Source: Bradyrhizobium sp. 149 | Lineage (GTDB): Bacteria; Pseudomonadota; Alphaproteobacteria; Rhizobiales; Xanthobacteraceae | DNA: 64,000 bases | Assembly: GCF_023073915.1 (NCBI RefSeq) | Contig: NZ_JADPKK010000022.1 | Span: 682,001-746,000, forward strand | Reading direction: 5' to 3' | Shown here: piece by piece, positions 8,454-17,519 of the stretch | Layout: every line of letters starts with the position of its first letter | How positions within the stretch are numbered: the first letter of the stretch is position 1 | The notes under the pieces: model-generated | Told to the model about the DNA's origin: nothing | What the model saw: the letters and a program-made list of their open reading frames with translations, nothing else | Database searches by the model: none | Made by a program: the position numbers and the translations under genes

Positions 8454-9350
8454 TCAGTTCACACGCGTCCAGGTCTGGCCGCCGCAGAACATGCCGCCGA
8501 AGGCGCAGCCCTGCACGCGCAGGCGATCGGTGCCCTTCAGCGCGATGGTAGAATCGTAGGTCGAGCCGGAGTTCGGATCGAGGATGCGGCCGGACCATTT
8601 CTGGTCCTTGTTCTGGTCCTTGCCGGGCTTCATGTTGATCAGAACCTGCTCACCATTCTGGTTCGATTTCGAATCGACCGAGTAGCCGCAGAGATTGCTG
8701 CCGCATTGCTCGATCCGGACCTTGCCTTCCTTCTCCTCGGTGAGCCAGACGCCGAGCGGTGAATTGAGATCGCGCGTGGGCGCGGCTGCGGGAGCCGGCG
8801 GCGCGACGGCAGCCGACTGAACGGGGGCAGGCGCAGGCGCCGGGACGGCAGGCGGCGCCGGAGGTGCGGCTGCGACCGTCGGGGCGGGCGGTGGAGGCGG
8901 TGCGGGCGGTACTGCGGCCACGGTCGGGGCAGCACTTGGGGCCGGTTGAGGCGGCGGCACAAGCGCCTCTTCGGCCGGAGCATTGTTAGCCGTGGTGGCC
9001 GAAGGCGCCGGCGGGGCAGGAGGCGCCACGGCCACGGGAGCTTGGACAGGGGCCTGCTCGGCCGCCGGAGGCGCGGCGGCAGGTGCGGGCGCCGGCGCCG
9101 GATTGGCCGGCGGCTGCGGGTCAACCCTGGCTTGTTGCGGTGCCTGCGGGTCCGCTTTCGGAGCCCCCCTGGCGTCGTTCTTGGCCTTCTTCGCCTTGCC
9201 CTGGCCGGTGTTGTCGTAGACGCCGGGGATTTGCACCGTGCCGCGGTCGGGATCGATGCGGATGGTACGCCCGCCATAGTCGAAGGTGTACTGCGCCTGC
9301 GCAGCGGTGCTCGCCAAAAGGAATGCGGCCGTGGCCAACAGCTTCCTCAT
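8454..9350 (-). CDS. Exported Pro/Ala-rich protein with C-terminal DUF2147 domain
   Basis: The 298-residue protein has a signal peptide (MRKLLATAAFLLASTAAQA). A short folded N-terminal part, YTFDYGGRTIRIDPDRG, follows, and then a Pro/Ala/Val linker of about 130 residues (about 60-190). The C-terminal domain (about residues 195-298; SPLGVWLTEEKEGKVRIEQC) has paired cysteines as in DUF2147, a periplasmic lipocalin-like fold. The linker probably reaches through the periplasm or peptidoglycan. AGGAG lies 7 bases before the ATG. A Crp/Fnr-like palindrome sits about 60 bases upstream and a strong terminator follows, so it is a monocistronic, probably regulated gene. Confidence 0.82.
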   Translation of the reverse strand: MRKLLATAAFLLASTAAQAQYTFDYGGRTIRIDPDRGTVQIPGVYDNTGQGKAKKAKNDARGAPKADPQAPQQARVDPQPPANPAPAPAPAAAPPAAEQAPVQAPVAVAPPAPPAPSATTANNAPAEEALVPPPQPAPSAAPTVAAVPPAPPPPPAPTVAAAPPAPPAVPAPAPAPVQSAAVAPPAPAAAPTRDLNSPLGVWLTEEKEGKVRIEQCGSNLCGYSVDSKSNQNGEQVLINMKPGKDQNKDQKWSGRILDPNSGSTYDSTIALKGTDRLRVQGCAFGGMFCGGQTWTRVN

Positions 9351-9411
9351 TTCCGTCTCCTGAAACAGGTGGTCCCCGCACCGACGCTTACGCCCCGGTT
9401 CGATCGCAAAA

Positions 9412-9427
9412 AGTGATCTAGATCACT
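9412..9427. promoter_or_regulatory. Crp/Fnr-type operator candidate
   Basis: AGTGATCTAGATCACT is a perfect 16-base palindrome about 62 bases upstream of the DUF2147 gene start. It fits a GTGA-N6-TCAC Crp-like half-site pair and is also close to Fnr/FixK sites (TTGAT-N4-ATCAA). Which regulator binds is not determined. Confidence 0.6.
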
Positions 9428-9520
9428 GTCACCGTATGAGTCGTGCTCCGGCGGTTTAGGGTTCAATAACACCGGAGCCGGTCCAAAGTTTGGCCGGGGC
9501 AAGCGACAGGAGGACGCGGC

Positions 9521-10315
9521 CTAGTCGAACCAGGCGGCGTAGATCTTCTTGTAGCTGCCGTCCTCCATGGAAATGTGCAGCCATTGGTCGACGAACGCCT
9601 TCAGCGCCATGTCGCGCTGGAGCCAATAGGCCTTCTCGGAGAAGTCGAACGGTTTTTCGGGATGCACCGCGCACAGCACGCCTTGATGCTGCTTCTGCTG
9701 GTAGCGCGTCTCGGAGGCGTCCGTCATCATCAGGTCGGCATTGCCCTTGGCGATCTCCTCGAAGATCACGGTATTGTCGGAGAAGACGGTGATGTCGGCG
9801 TCCTTGATGTTGGCTCGCGCGAAGCGTTCGTTGGTGCCGCCGGGATTGACGATCACGCGGGTGCCCTTCTTGTCGATGTCGGTGATATTCTGGTACTTGG
9901 CGACATCGGCACAGCGCGTGATCGGCGTCTTGCCCTCGCGCATGATCGGCGTGGAGAAGAAGCCCTTCTTCTGCCGATCGAGGGTGACCGAGACGCCGCC
10001 CATGGCAATGTCGAACTGATCGGCCTCGAAATCCTTCATCAGCTTCGGCCAGGCTGTCGGCACGAACTCGACCTTGACGCCGAGCGCCTTTCCGAGTGCC
10101 TCCGCCATGTCGACGTCAAAGCCGCTGAATTGCTGCGTCGTCTTGTCGAGATAGGTGAAGGGCTTGTAGTCGCCGGTCATGCCGACGCGCAAAGTGCCGC
10201 GCTTGACGATCTCGTCGAGGCGGGACGGCGCCGCCTGCTGTGCGTGAGCCGAAGGGTTTGCCAGCAGGACCACGGCCAAAGCCGCCAAAATTCGAATGGT
10301 CGTTCGAACGATCAT
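9521..10315 (-). CDS. pheC: Periplasmic cyclohexadienyl (prephenate/arogenate) dehydratase, PheC type
   Basis: The enzyme has a periplasmic binding protein fold and converts prephenate to phenylpyruvate or arogenate to phenylalanine. After a signal peptide (about residues 1-25) come RLDEIVKRGTLRVGMTGDYK, PFTYLD, SGFDVDMAEALG, REGKTPITRC, NPGGTNERFARAN and the C-terminal HPEKPFDFSEKAYWL. These blocks match the Pseudomonas-type PheC much better than ordinary amino-acid ABC receptors, including the GGTNE segment. No permease or ATPase gene is adjacent, which also argues against a transport role. I favour ATG 10315 (MIVRTTIRI); in-frame ATGs at 10330 and 10336 are possible. Confidence 0.83.
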   Translation of the reverse strand: MIVRTTIRILAALAVVLLANPSAHAQQAAPSRLDEIVKRGTLRVGMTGDYKPFTYLDKTTQQFSGFDVDMAEALGKALGVKVEFVPTAWPKLMKDFEADQFDIAMGGVSVTLDRQKKGFFSTPIMREGKTPITRCADVAKYQNITDIDKKGTRVIVNPGGTNERFARANIKDADITVFSDNTVIFEEIAKGNADLMMTDASETRYQQKQHQGVLCAVHPEKPFDFSEKAYWLQRDMALKAFVDQWLHISMEDGSYKKIYAAWFD

Positions 10316-10417
10316 CTCTTTTCCACCCATGCCCAAGCTGTCATTGTGCAGATCTCGATGCCTGGATTTAGACCAGATGCCCGTCGCTGGCGAGGCGGAA
10401 TTGAAGGGAATTTCGAA

Positions 10418-10927
10418 GTGACGATCTCGATGTATGACGCCTCGGTCGGCGTCTTCGTGCCGTATCTGCGCAACCTGTCCGCACTGCTCGACAAGGGCGT
10501 TGCCTATGCCGAAACCCGGAAATTCAATCCGGCCGTCCTGCTTGGCATGCGGCTATCGCCGAACATGTACGATCTGGCCCAGCAGATCGGCGAGGCCTGC
10601 CGCCATGCCACGGTCGCCCCGGCCTTGCTGGCCGAGCGCGAGCCGGTCGCGCTGCCGGTGCTGGAGCACGACATGGCCGGCCTCCAGGCCCGCATCGCGA
10701 CGTCCATCGAGTTCATCGAAAGCCTGCCGCGCGCGGAGATCGACGCGGCGGCGGAACGGAATGTCTTCTTCAGGCTGAAGAACGGGACCGAGTTGCCCTT
10801 CACCGGGCGGACGCTGTTGCTGACCTTCAGCGTCCCGCAGTTCTTCTTTCACGTCACGACGGCCTACGACCTGCTGCGGCACGCAGGCGTCGAGCTCGTC
10901 AAGAAGGATTATCTCGGACGACGATAG
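10418..10927 (+). CDS. DUF1993 family protein
   Basis: The 169-residue cytosolic protein starts VTISMYDASVGVFVPYLRNL, which is the characteristic beginning of DUF1993. A GTG start at 10418 has a GAAGGGA ribosome site 8 bases upstream; the later ATG at 10430 would cut into the conserved start. The domain is predicted to be an all-helical bundle of the DinB-like type, with conserved HVTTAYDLLRHAGV near the C-terminus. Function is unknown. It is divergent from pheC and convergent with the next gene, so it is probably transcribed alone. Confidence 0.8.
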   Translation: MTISMYDASVGVFVPYLRNLSALLDKGVAYAETRKFNPAVLLGMRLSPNMYDLAQQIGEACRHATVAPALLAEREPVALPVLEHDMAGLQARIATSIEFIESLPRAEIDAAAERNVFFRLKNGTELPFTGRTLLLTFSVPQFFFHVTTAYDLLRHAGVELVKKDYLGRR

Positions 10928-10929
10928 AT

Positions 10930-11409
10930 TTAGGCTTCGCCCTTGCGCTCGTAATCGGCGAGGGAGCTGCGGCCGGCGATCTCGCTGCGCAGCTCTTCGA
11001 AGCGCCGATGTGCCTCGTCCTCGTGCGCGTCGACGAAATGCACCGCGGCTTCGCTCGTCATCGGGCCGCTCACCACGGGCACGGACTGCTCGCCGATGGT
11101 TTCGTGGACGTAGAACTGGCCGTCATCGTCGCGATGGACCGTCCATTTCAGACGAATCGCCACCATCGGCCCCGGACCAACCTTGCTATAGCCGTCGGCG
11201 TCGGTGTGCTCCGGCACCAGCGGCTGCTCCTCGACCACCGGATGTTCGTCGACCATCGGGTGCTCGTCGGCGACCCCATGCTCACCAGCCACCACCATTT
11301 CGGTCACGGTTACGGTCTCGGTCTCGCGAACCACGAGAACGGGCTCGGGGTGCTCCAGGATGCTGGCGATGGTCGCCAGCGCGTGGTCGGTCGGGTCGAT
11401 CTCTGACAA
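10930..11409 (-). CDS. Conserved acidic protein with His/Glu/Val-rich repeat
   Basis: The 159-residue protein has three parts. The N-terminal third is acidic. The middle (about residues 43-70) is an imperfect repeat of the unit V-D-E-H-P (VADEHPMVDEHPVVEEQPLV). The C-terminal domain (WTVHRDDDGQFYVHETIG, then VHFVDAHEDEAHRRFEELR) looks folded. It has no signal peptide or membrane segment. The start is TTG at 11409, backed by GGAGG eight bases upstream. I do not recognise a family. The His/Glu repeat could bind metal, but nothing proves it. Confidence 0.65.
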   Translation of the reverse strand: MSEIDPTDHALATIASILEHPEPVLVVRETETVTVTEMVVAGEHGVADEHPMVDEHPVVEEQPLVPEHTDADGYSKVGPGPMVAIRLKWTVHRDDDGQFYVHETIGEQSVPVVSGPMTSEAAVHFVDAHEDEAHRRFEELRSEIAGRSSLADYERKGEA

Positions 11410-11544
11410 GGGTCCATCCTCCAGCTCGACGCGGCCGGCAAGTCTGTCCCACTGCCGCCGCGGCCGGGCTTATTACACGGGTTTGATTAAGGCTGAGTTG
11501 GGGCTCGATCTGCGCCAAAATGGGACGCATTCTGGCGTTCCGAA

Positions 11545-11567
11545 GGCGGGCGGATTGGCCGCCCGCC
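11545..11567 (-). terminator. Hairpin after the hydroxyacid dehydrogenase gene
   Basis: A perfect 9-bp GC stem (11545-11553 with 11559-11567, 5-base loop) begins 12 bases after the minus-strand stop at 11580. It is followed by TTCGG with no long T-run. Confidence 0.55.
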
Positions 11568-11579
11568 CAGGAGATCGGC

Positions 11580-12569
11580 TCAGCCCAGCACGTCCTGATT
11601 GATGATGTTCTGCCGGATGGGATCGCCGTCCAGCACGCTCAGGATGTTGCGCGCGGTCTGCTCGCTCATCCGGCTCACCGCCTCGACCGTGACGCCGGCG
11701 ACATGCGGGGCCATGATGACGTTGGGCAGCGCGAACAGCGCGTTGCTGACCGGCGGCGGCTCGACCTCGAACACGTCGATGCCGGCACCGGCGAGCTTGC
11801 CCGAGACCAGCGCGTCGTACAGCGCCGTCTCCTTCACGATGCCGCCGCGCGCAGTGTTGATGAGATAGGATTTCGGCTTCATCCGGCCGATCCGCGCCGC
11901 ATCGAACAGGCCGACCGTTTCCGGCGTCTTCGGGCAGTGGATCGTGACGAAATCGGCGTGAGGCAGCGCGGCATCGAGATCGGCGACCGGCTCGCAGCCT
12001 CCGGCTTTGATATCTGCGGCGGGCTTGTAGGGATCATAGACCTGCACATTCATGTCCATCGCCAGGCAGCGCTTGGCGGTGCGGGTGCCGATGCGGCCGA
12101 AGCCGATGATCAGCACCGTCTTGCCGTAGAGATCGAATGGCAGCATGCTGAGGCGGTCGGCCCATTTGCCGTCCTTGACGCAGGCGTGCATCTCCTGCGC
12201 GCGTTTTGCCAGTGTCAGCATCATGAACAGCGCCTGCTCTGCGACCGAGGGCGAATTCGCGCTGCCGGCGACCATCAGCGGCACCTTGCGGCGGGAGAGG
12301 GCGGGGACGTCGACGGCGTCGTAGCCGACGCCGATCCGGGTGACCACCTTCATGTCTTTCGACGCTTCGAGCTCGGTCTCGCCGAAGGCGGTAGCGCCGA
12401 GCGCCACGCCATGGACCGGCGCGTGGCTCTCGAGCAAGGCCTCGAAGTCTTTGGCGGAGATCAGGTTCGGAAACTCGATGAGCTCGATGTCATCTCGCTG
12501 GGTAAGGAGGGTGCGCGCCCCTTGCGACAAAGTTTGTGTAACGAAAATCTTCTTCTTGTTGGTCGCCAT
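11580..12569 (-). CDS. D-2-hydroxyacid dehydrogenase (NAD-binding, SerA/HPR family)
   Basis: The 329-residue cytosolic dehydrogenase interconverts a D-2-hydroxyacid and a 2-oxoacid with NAD(P). The Rossmann motif GFGRIG is at 156-161. The catalytic Arg is in NTARGGIV (Arg241), the Glu in DVFEVEPP (about 268-270) and the His in MAPHVAG (His289), as in the D-isomer-specific family. There is no ACT domain, so it is not a regulated SerA. AGGGGA precedes the ATG. It lies just downstream of a sugar-type ABC importer on the same strand (34 bases from the ATPase stop), so its substrate may derive from the imported compound; this is inference. Confidence 0.88.
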   Translation of the reverse strand: MATNKKKIFVTQTLSQGARTLLTQRDDIELIEFPNLISAKDFEALLESHAPVHGVALGATAFGETELEASKDMKVVTRIGVGYDAVDVPALSRRKVPLMVAGSANSPSVAEQALFMMLTLAKRAQEMHACVKDGKWADRLSMLPFDLYGKTVLIIGFGRIGTRTAKRCLAMDMNVQVYDPYKPAADIKAGGCEPVADLDAALPHADFVTIHCPKTPETVGLFDAARIGRMKPKSYLINTARGGIVKETALYDALVSGKLAGAGIDVFEVEPPPVSNALFALPNVIMAPHVAGVTVEAVSRMSEQTARNILSVLDGDPIRQNIINQDVLG

Positions 12570-12603
12570 CGTCCCCTGCCTGCGCGAGTTTCTTGCCCGG
12601 CCG

Positions 12604-13704
12604 TCACAATACGGCGCCGGTTGTCTCGTTTAGCAGGTGCATATTGTTGAGGTCCATTGCCAAACGCATGGGTGCCCCGTCCTTGGCGCCCGCATTGGGA
12701 TCGACACGGCCGCAGATCGGCGTGCCTTCCAGTCCGAAATAGACCAGCGTCTCCATTCCCATCGGCTCGGTGACATCAAGCACCGTGTCGAAGGTCTCGA
12801 CACCCGGCTCCAGATGCGCATGCGATTCCGTGAGATGTTCGGGACGGATGCCGAGCAAGAGGTTTTCAGTCCGGGGCAGCGCGCCGTAGCGGGCGGCGCG
12901 GGCCGGCGGCAACGGGAACGAGATGCGGTCCGTCAGGCGGACGTTGAGCTTGCCGCCGACGTCCTCGAGCCGGCACGGAATGAAGTTCATCGCCGGCGAG
13001 CCGATGAAGCCCGCGACGAAGCGCGTCGCCGGCTTGTGGTAGAGCTCGTTCGGGGTGCCGATCTGCTCGATGCGGCCCTTGTTCATCACCACGACGCGAT
13101 CGGCCAGCGTCATCGCTTCGACCTGGTCATGGGTGACGTAGACCGTGGTGGTGCGCACCTTCTGGTGCACCTTCTTGATCTCGATCCGCATCTGCACGCG
13201 CAGCTTGGCATCAAGATTGGACAGCGGCTCGTCGAACAGGAAGACTTTTGGGTTGCGCACGATGGCTCGCCCCATGGCGACGCGCTGGCGCTGGCCGCCG
13301 GAGAGCTGCTTCGGCTTGCGGTCGATCAGATCGGTGATGTCGAGGAGCCGGGCGGCCTCGGTCACGCGCGCCTTGATCTCGGCCTTGGGATAGTGCTTGA
13401 GCCGCAGCCCGAACGACATGTTCTCCGCGACAGTCATGTGCGGATAAAGTGCGTAGTTCTGAAACACCATCGCGATGTCGCGGTCCTTCGGCGGCACGTC
13501 GTTGACGACGTCGCCGCCGATCATGATGTCGCCGTCGGTGATGTCCTCGAGCCCCGCGATCATGCGCAACGTCGTCGACTTGCCGCAGCCGGAAGGGCCG
13601 ACGAGCACGATGAACTCATGGTCGGAAATGTCCAGATCGATGCCGCGCACTGCCTCGACGTCGTCGTAACGCTTGATGACCTTCCGTAACGCAACCTCAG
13701 CCAT
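12604..13704 (-). CDS. Sugar-type ABC transporter ATP-binding protein (UgpC/MalK family)
   Basis: The 366-residue ATPase of a carbohydrate importer has Walker A GPSGCGKST (36-44), signature LSGGQ (134-138), Walker B FLFDEP (155-160) and the C-terminal TOBE-type domain (about 240-366) typical of MalK/UgpC. It is the fourth gene of a minus-strand importer operon, 6 bases after the second permease stop. The substrate cannot be named from sequence; sn-glycerol-3-phosphate, sugars and polyols are all used by close relatives. Confidence 0.92.
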   Translation of the reverse strand: MAEVALRKVIKRYDDVEAVRGIDLDISDHEFIVLVGPSGCGKSTTLRMIAGLEDITDGDIMIGGDVVNDVPPKDRDIAMVFQNYALYPHMTVAENMSFGLRLKHYPKAEIKARVTEAARLLDITDLIDRKPKQLSGGQRQRVAMGRAIVRNPKVFLFDEPLSNLDAKLRVQMRIEIKKVHQKVRTTTVYVTHDQVEAMTLADRVVVMNKGRIEQIGTPNELYHKPATRFVAGFIGSPAMNFIPCRLEDVGGKLNVRLTDRISFPLPPARAARYGALPRTENLLLGIRPEHLTESHAHLEPGVETFDTVLDVTEPMGMETLVYFGLEGTPICGRVDPNAGAKDGAPMRLAMDLNNMHLLNETTGAVL

Positions 13705-13710
13705 AAGACA

Positions 13711-14622
13711 TCAACCCTTTGTCGCGCCGGCGGTCAGGCCGGCAATGTAATAGTCCATCAGGAAGGCGTAGATGACCAGCGGCGGGGCAGCGCCAAGCAG
13801 CGCGCCGGTCATGATCTGACCCCAGTTGAAGACGTCGCCCTTGATCAAAGTGGTGGTGATGCCGACCGGCAGCACGAGCTGGTCGATGGATGTCGTGAAC
13901 ACCAGGGGATAGAGGAACTGCGCCCACGACACGGTGAAGGCGAAGATGGTCGCTGCGATCAGGCCGGGCAGGGCGACGGGGATGAAAATCCGCGTCAGGG
14001 TTTGAAGCCAGGAGGCACCGTCGATAAGAGCAGCCTCGTCCAGCTCCTTCGGGATCGAGGCGAAATAGCCGATCATGATCCAGGTGCAGAACGGCACGGT
14101 CAGCGTCGGATAGATGAACACCAGCACGTACCAGCGGTTGAGAAGAGTGATGCCAGTGATGTCCTGGACCACCGCGAGCATCTTGAACAAGGGAATGAAC
14201 AGGAGGCTGTCCGGGATCAGATAGGTAAGAAAGACGCCGGTCGCGAGCGTCGCCGAGCCCCAGAATTTCATCCGCGCCAGTGCAAACGCCGCCGGAATGC
14301 TGATCAGCATCGTCACGATCACGACCACGATCGAGATCATCGACGAATTCCAGAAGAATCGCAGAAACTGGTTCGAGGTCAATAGCTCGACATAGTTCGA
14401 CAGGGTCGGATGAAATACCCACCACGGATTGGTGGCGGCCGAGATCTCCGCGCTGCTCTTGAGCGAGGTGATCAGCATGTAGATCGGCGGGATCAGGAAG
14501 AAGATCGCAAACAGCACCAGGAAAAAGTAGGACCAGCGCAGCGCCCAGGTGCGGTCGCGGCTCATGCTTCGAAGCTTGACCTTGCGTGTCGGTCCGGCCT
14601 TGTCGATTGCGAGCGTGCTCAT
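13711..14622 (-). CDS. ABC sugar transporter permease (MalG/UgpE type)
   Basis: The 303-residue inner-membrane protein has six predicted helices, beginning WSYFFLVLFAIFFLIPPIYM. The cytoplasmic EAA loop that docks with the ATPase reads EAALIDGASWLQTLTRIFIP. Its ATG overlaps the stop of the preceding permease by one base (TGATG), so the two subunits are translationally coupled. Together with the MalF-type permease, the ATPase and the binding protein it makes a complete importer. Confidence 0.92.
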   Translation of the reverse strand: MSTLAIDKAGPTRKVKLRSMSRDRTWALRWSYFFLVLFAIFFLIPPIYMLITSLKSSAEISAATNPWWVFHPTLSNYVELLTSNQFLRFFWNSSMISIVVVIVTMLISIPAAFALARMKFWGSATLATGVFLTYLIPDSLLFIPLFKMLAVVQDITGITLLNRWYVLVFIYPTLTVPFCTWIMIGYFASIPKELDEAALIDGASWLQTLTRIFIPVALPGLIAATIFAFTVSWAQFLYPLVFTTSIDQLVLPVGITTTLIKGDVFNWGQIMTGALLGAAPPLVIYAFLMDYYIAGLTAGATKG

Positions 14623-15560
14623 CAGGCTTCGTTCCCACGTTTGTTGACATCGCGCAGGATGAAGACCGCTGCGACGGCGAGGATCGGCACCATGAACAGC
14701 GAGACGCAGGCGCCGAGCGGAATGTCGCTGCTCTGGATGCCGACCTGGAACGCCCAGGTGGCGAACAGATGCGTCCGGTCCAGCGGACCGCCGGAGGTGA
14801 GGATACGCACGATGTCGAAATTGGCGAAAGTGACGATCAGCGAGAACAGCGTGGTGATGGCGATGATGTTGCGCATCATCGGCAAGGTGATGTGCCAGAT
14901 CTTCTGCCACCAATTGGCGCCGTCGATCGCTGCGGCTTCGTAGAGCTGGTCAGGTACGGATTTCAGCGCGGCCAGGTACATGATCAGGAAGAACGGCGCG
15001 CCGTACCAGACGTTGACGAGGATGACGGAGAAGCGCGCCCAAAAGGTGTCACCGAGCCACGGGATGGGACCGATGCCGAAGAACGAGAGCGTATAGTTGA
15101 AGGCGCTGTAGGAGGGATCGAATAGCCACAGCCATGCGAGCGTGCTCATTGCCGGCGGGATCACCCAGGGCACCAGCAGCATGCCGCGCCATTTACGTTG
15201 CTTCTTGCCCGGAATGTTGTGGACGAAATGCGCGACGATGAAGCCGATCAGCGCCTTGAAGACCACGGCGGTAATCGCAAAAATGCAGGACTGTCTCACC
15301 ACCATCCAGAACGTCTCGCGCTTGAACAGGAAGGTGAAATTGCTGAGGCCGACGAACTTCGTCATCGCCTTGTTCAGCGTCGCCAGGTAGACCGAATAGA
15401 AGGCGGGATAGAGCACCAGCAGGGCGATCAGGAGGATCAGCGGCAGCGTCAGGAAAAACGCCACGGTCGATTTCCGTCCCATTGCATTGCGCAGGCTCGC
15501 CCGTTTGCGCGGGCTCGCAGCACGAGAGAGACGGCCTTGCTCAACGACGACATCGGCCAT
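14622..15560 (-). CDS. ABC sugar transporter permease (MalF/UgpA type)
   Basis: The 312-residue permease is assigned from ATG 15560 (MADVVVEQGRL), which has AAAGAGG eight bases upstream; an extension to 15632 lacks a ribosome site. Membrane segments start near residue 30 (TVAFFLTLPLILLIALLVLY). The EAA loop is EAAAIDGANWWQKIWHITLP. It precedes the MalG-type permease and follows the binding protein across a 147-base gap that contains a hairpin. Confidence 0.92.
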   Translation of the reverse strand: MADVVVEQGRLSRAASPRKRASLRNAMGRKSTVAFFLTLPLILLIALLVLYPAFYSVYLATLNKAMTKFVGLSNFTFLFKRETFWMVVRQSCIFAITAVVFKALIGFIVAHFVHNIPGKKQRKWRGMLLVPWVIPPAMSTLAWLWLFDPSYSAFNYTLSFFGIGPIPWLGDTFWARFSVILVNVWYGAPFFLIMYLAALKSVPDQLYEAAAIDGANWWQKIWHITLPMMRNIIAITTLFSLIVTFANFDIVRILTSGGPLDRTHLFATWAFQVGIQSSDIPLGACVSLFMVPILAVAAVFILRDVNKRGNEA

Positions 15561-15663
15561 GACGTTAGCCTCTTTGCAGGACACGTAGCAGCACCTGTAG
15601 AACGGCGAAGCCGGCGCAGCCGTCGGCTTCATTCGGCACGCGGATCGGTCGACGGGTGCCTCG

Positions 15664-15690
15664 GCGGCTCACGCGCGAAGCGTGAACCGC
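15664..15690 (-). terminator. Intercistronic hairpin between binding protein and permeases
   Basis: The stem has 11-base arms (15664-15674 and 15680-15690, one mismatch) and a 5-base loop, and lies 18 bases after the binding-protein stop. There is no T-run. Such hairpins often stabilise the binding-protein message or cut read-through to the permeases, raising binding-protein levels. Confidence 0.5.
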
Positions 15691-15707
15691 CATGGCACAT
15701 ACCCGGC

Positions 15708-17048
15708 TCAGGTCCGCATGAAGCCTTCGCACTCGCCTTCGGCCCAGGCGAGCGCCGTCTCCAACTTCTCTCCTTGCGCAAAGCGCAGCGCCATCTTGGT
15801 CAGCGTCGCCTGGAAGTAGATCTGCTGGGCGATCTTCGGCGGCGCTGGAGATGCGGCGATCGACATCGTCTGCTGCTTGTAGGGATCCGGATAGTGGAAG
15901 AGCGTGCCCTTCGGCGGCCCTTCCTCGGCCCAGGTCTTGAACTTCGTCATGTTCGCGTAGGCCGGGAGATCGTACCCGCCGCTCGCCGCGACGAACTTCT
16001 CGATCGCCGCTGGCGAGGACAGGTGAACGAGCAAGCTCTTGGCCGCTTCCTTGTTCTTGCCAAAGGCCCAGACGCCCCAGAAGTAGGGCAGGAAGGGCGC
16101 AAAACGTCCCTTCGGACCGGACGGGAAGCCGTGCGTCCAGCACTGTTCGGCGACTTGCGGTGCGTCGCGCCTGGCGACCGCCCAGGCACTCGGCGGATTC
16201 AGGATCATCGCCCCGCGGCCCGAGATCAGCCATTTGTTGTTGGAGGCATCATCCCAGGACGGTGCGTCGGTGGGCAGGACGGCGATCAGCTTCTTGTAGA
16301 ATTCGAGCGCCTGTCTGACCGCGTCGGTCTTGACGGTGATATCGCCCTTGGCGTTGACCAGCTCGGCGCCAAATGACTGGAAGATCGCGCCGGCGGTGTC
16401 GACGCTATCGGTGGTCTCGCCGAGACCGATGCCAAAGGGGAATCCCGCCTTGTGGCAGGCTTCGGCCGCCTTCAGGAACGTCTCCATGGTCCAGTTGTCC
16501 GCCTTTGGCGGACTGCCGGCCGGATACATCTCCTGCACGTCGATGCCGGCGTGCTTCTTCATCAGATCTATGCGGGAGCAGGGGCCCTTGATCTGGCTTC
16601 CCGGCGTCGCGGGCACTGCGAGCCATTTGCCGCCCGACCGTCCGAGATATTTGACGGTATCGTTCACCTCGCCGTTCTGCTTGATGAGCGGCTCCATGAC
16701 GTCGTTGAGCGGTTCGAGGTTCTCGGAATAGGCGTGCGGCCACCAGCTCGGCATCTGCAGAATGTCGTGACCGGACTTGGCCTGAGCTTCGGCCGCCGCC
16801 GTCAGCTCGATCTTCTTGTTGTTGCTGGTGATGTAGTCGATCGAGACTTCGACCTTCTCCCTCTCGCCCCATTCCTTGACGAGCGCGGTGGAGGCATCGT
16901 TGGCGCCGGGCACCCAATGGTCCCAGAAGCCGATCGAGATTTTGCCGGCGGCGTAAGCGCCTCGGACATAGGGCGCGGTGATCAGCGCCGCGGAGGACAT
17001 TGCAGTGGCAGCCACAAATTGACGTCGCGTCAGTGTCTTGCGTGACAT
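15708..17048 (-). CDS. Extracellular solute-binding protein of the ABC importer, Tat-exported
   Basis: The 446-residue periplasmic receptor belongs to the family-1 sugar binding type. The N-terminus, MSRKTLTRRQFVAATAMSSA followed by a hydrophobic stretch and AYAA, carries a twin-arginine motif (TRRQFV), so export is probably through Tat. The mature protein starts GKISIGFWDHWVPG. GAGGAAACGAG precedes the ATG, and the leader transcript is strikingly A-rich. It is the first gene of the importer operon. The ligand is not predictable. Confidence 0.9.
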   Translation of the reverse strand: MSRKTLTRRQFVAATAMSSAALITAPYVRGAYAAGKISIGFWDHWVPGANDASTALVKEWGEREKVEVSIDYITSNNKKIELTAAAEAQAKSGHDILQMPSWWPHAYSENLEPLNDVMEPLIKQNGEVNDTVKYLGRSGGKWLAVPATPGSQIKGPCSRIDLMKKHAGIDVQEMYPAGSPPKADNWTMETFLKAAEACHKAGFPFGIGLGETTDSVDTAGAIFQSFGAELVNAKGDITVKTDAVRQALEFYKKLIAVLPTDAPSWDDASNNKWLISGRGAMILNPPSAWAVARRDAPQVAEQCWTHGFPSGPKGRFAPFLPYFWGVWAFGKNKEAAKSLLVHLSSPAAIEKFVAASGGYDLPAYANMTKFKTWAEEGPPKGTLFHYPDPYKQQTMSIAASPAPPKIAQQIYFQATLTKMALRFAQGEKLETALAWAEGECEGFMRT

Positions 17049-17519
17049 CTCGTTTCCTCGCTTGGGTGGTTTATTGTTCTGGTGTTTCCTCTGAACTCTT
17101 CCGAGTTTTGCTTTTTGATTTTCTTGTTGGACTTTTTTTTATCGATGCCATCAGCTTCGAAGGCAAATTGGTAGCGCGATCAGATCATGATTGATTGCGT
17201 CTGTCGAGAAAACCGAACGTCTTGCGCCTAGAACTAACGTTGTGTCCGGGAACGCGGCAGTGCGCTCGATGTCGCGCGCCGGGCATGACCCGCGGTCGGC
17301 CGTTTTGCGACGCACACTTTGCGCTGACCCGCCGACCCGATACGTGCGCAATTACGCCGCAGTTTCCAAGGAGCCTGCATAAGCGTCTCGCGCCAAACGC
17401 TTTTCCGGCGTGGATAGCAAGTGCCGGCGTCTAGACCTCGAAGCGGTGAAAACGATAGAGTTGCAGCTGGCGGGTGGCTCTCACCCCAACAGGCCAATCA
17501 GATCGACATGGAGACCAGA
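17049..17519. other. Intergenic region, divergent promoters
   Basis: No credible gene is seen. The part next to the binding-protein gene (about 17070-17142) is T-rich on the plus strand. The importer transcript therefore has an A-rich 5' leader with little structure, which favours high translation. The remaining 370 bases are GC-rich, without a motif I can assign. Confidence 0.5.

Noticed and set aside
9521..10315. Amino-acid ABC receptor
   Set aside because: The sequence blocks match PheC dehydratase and no transporter subunits are adjacent.
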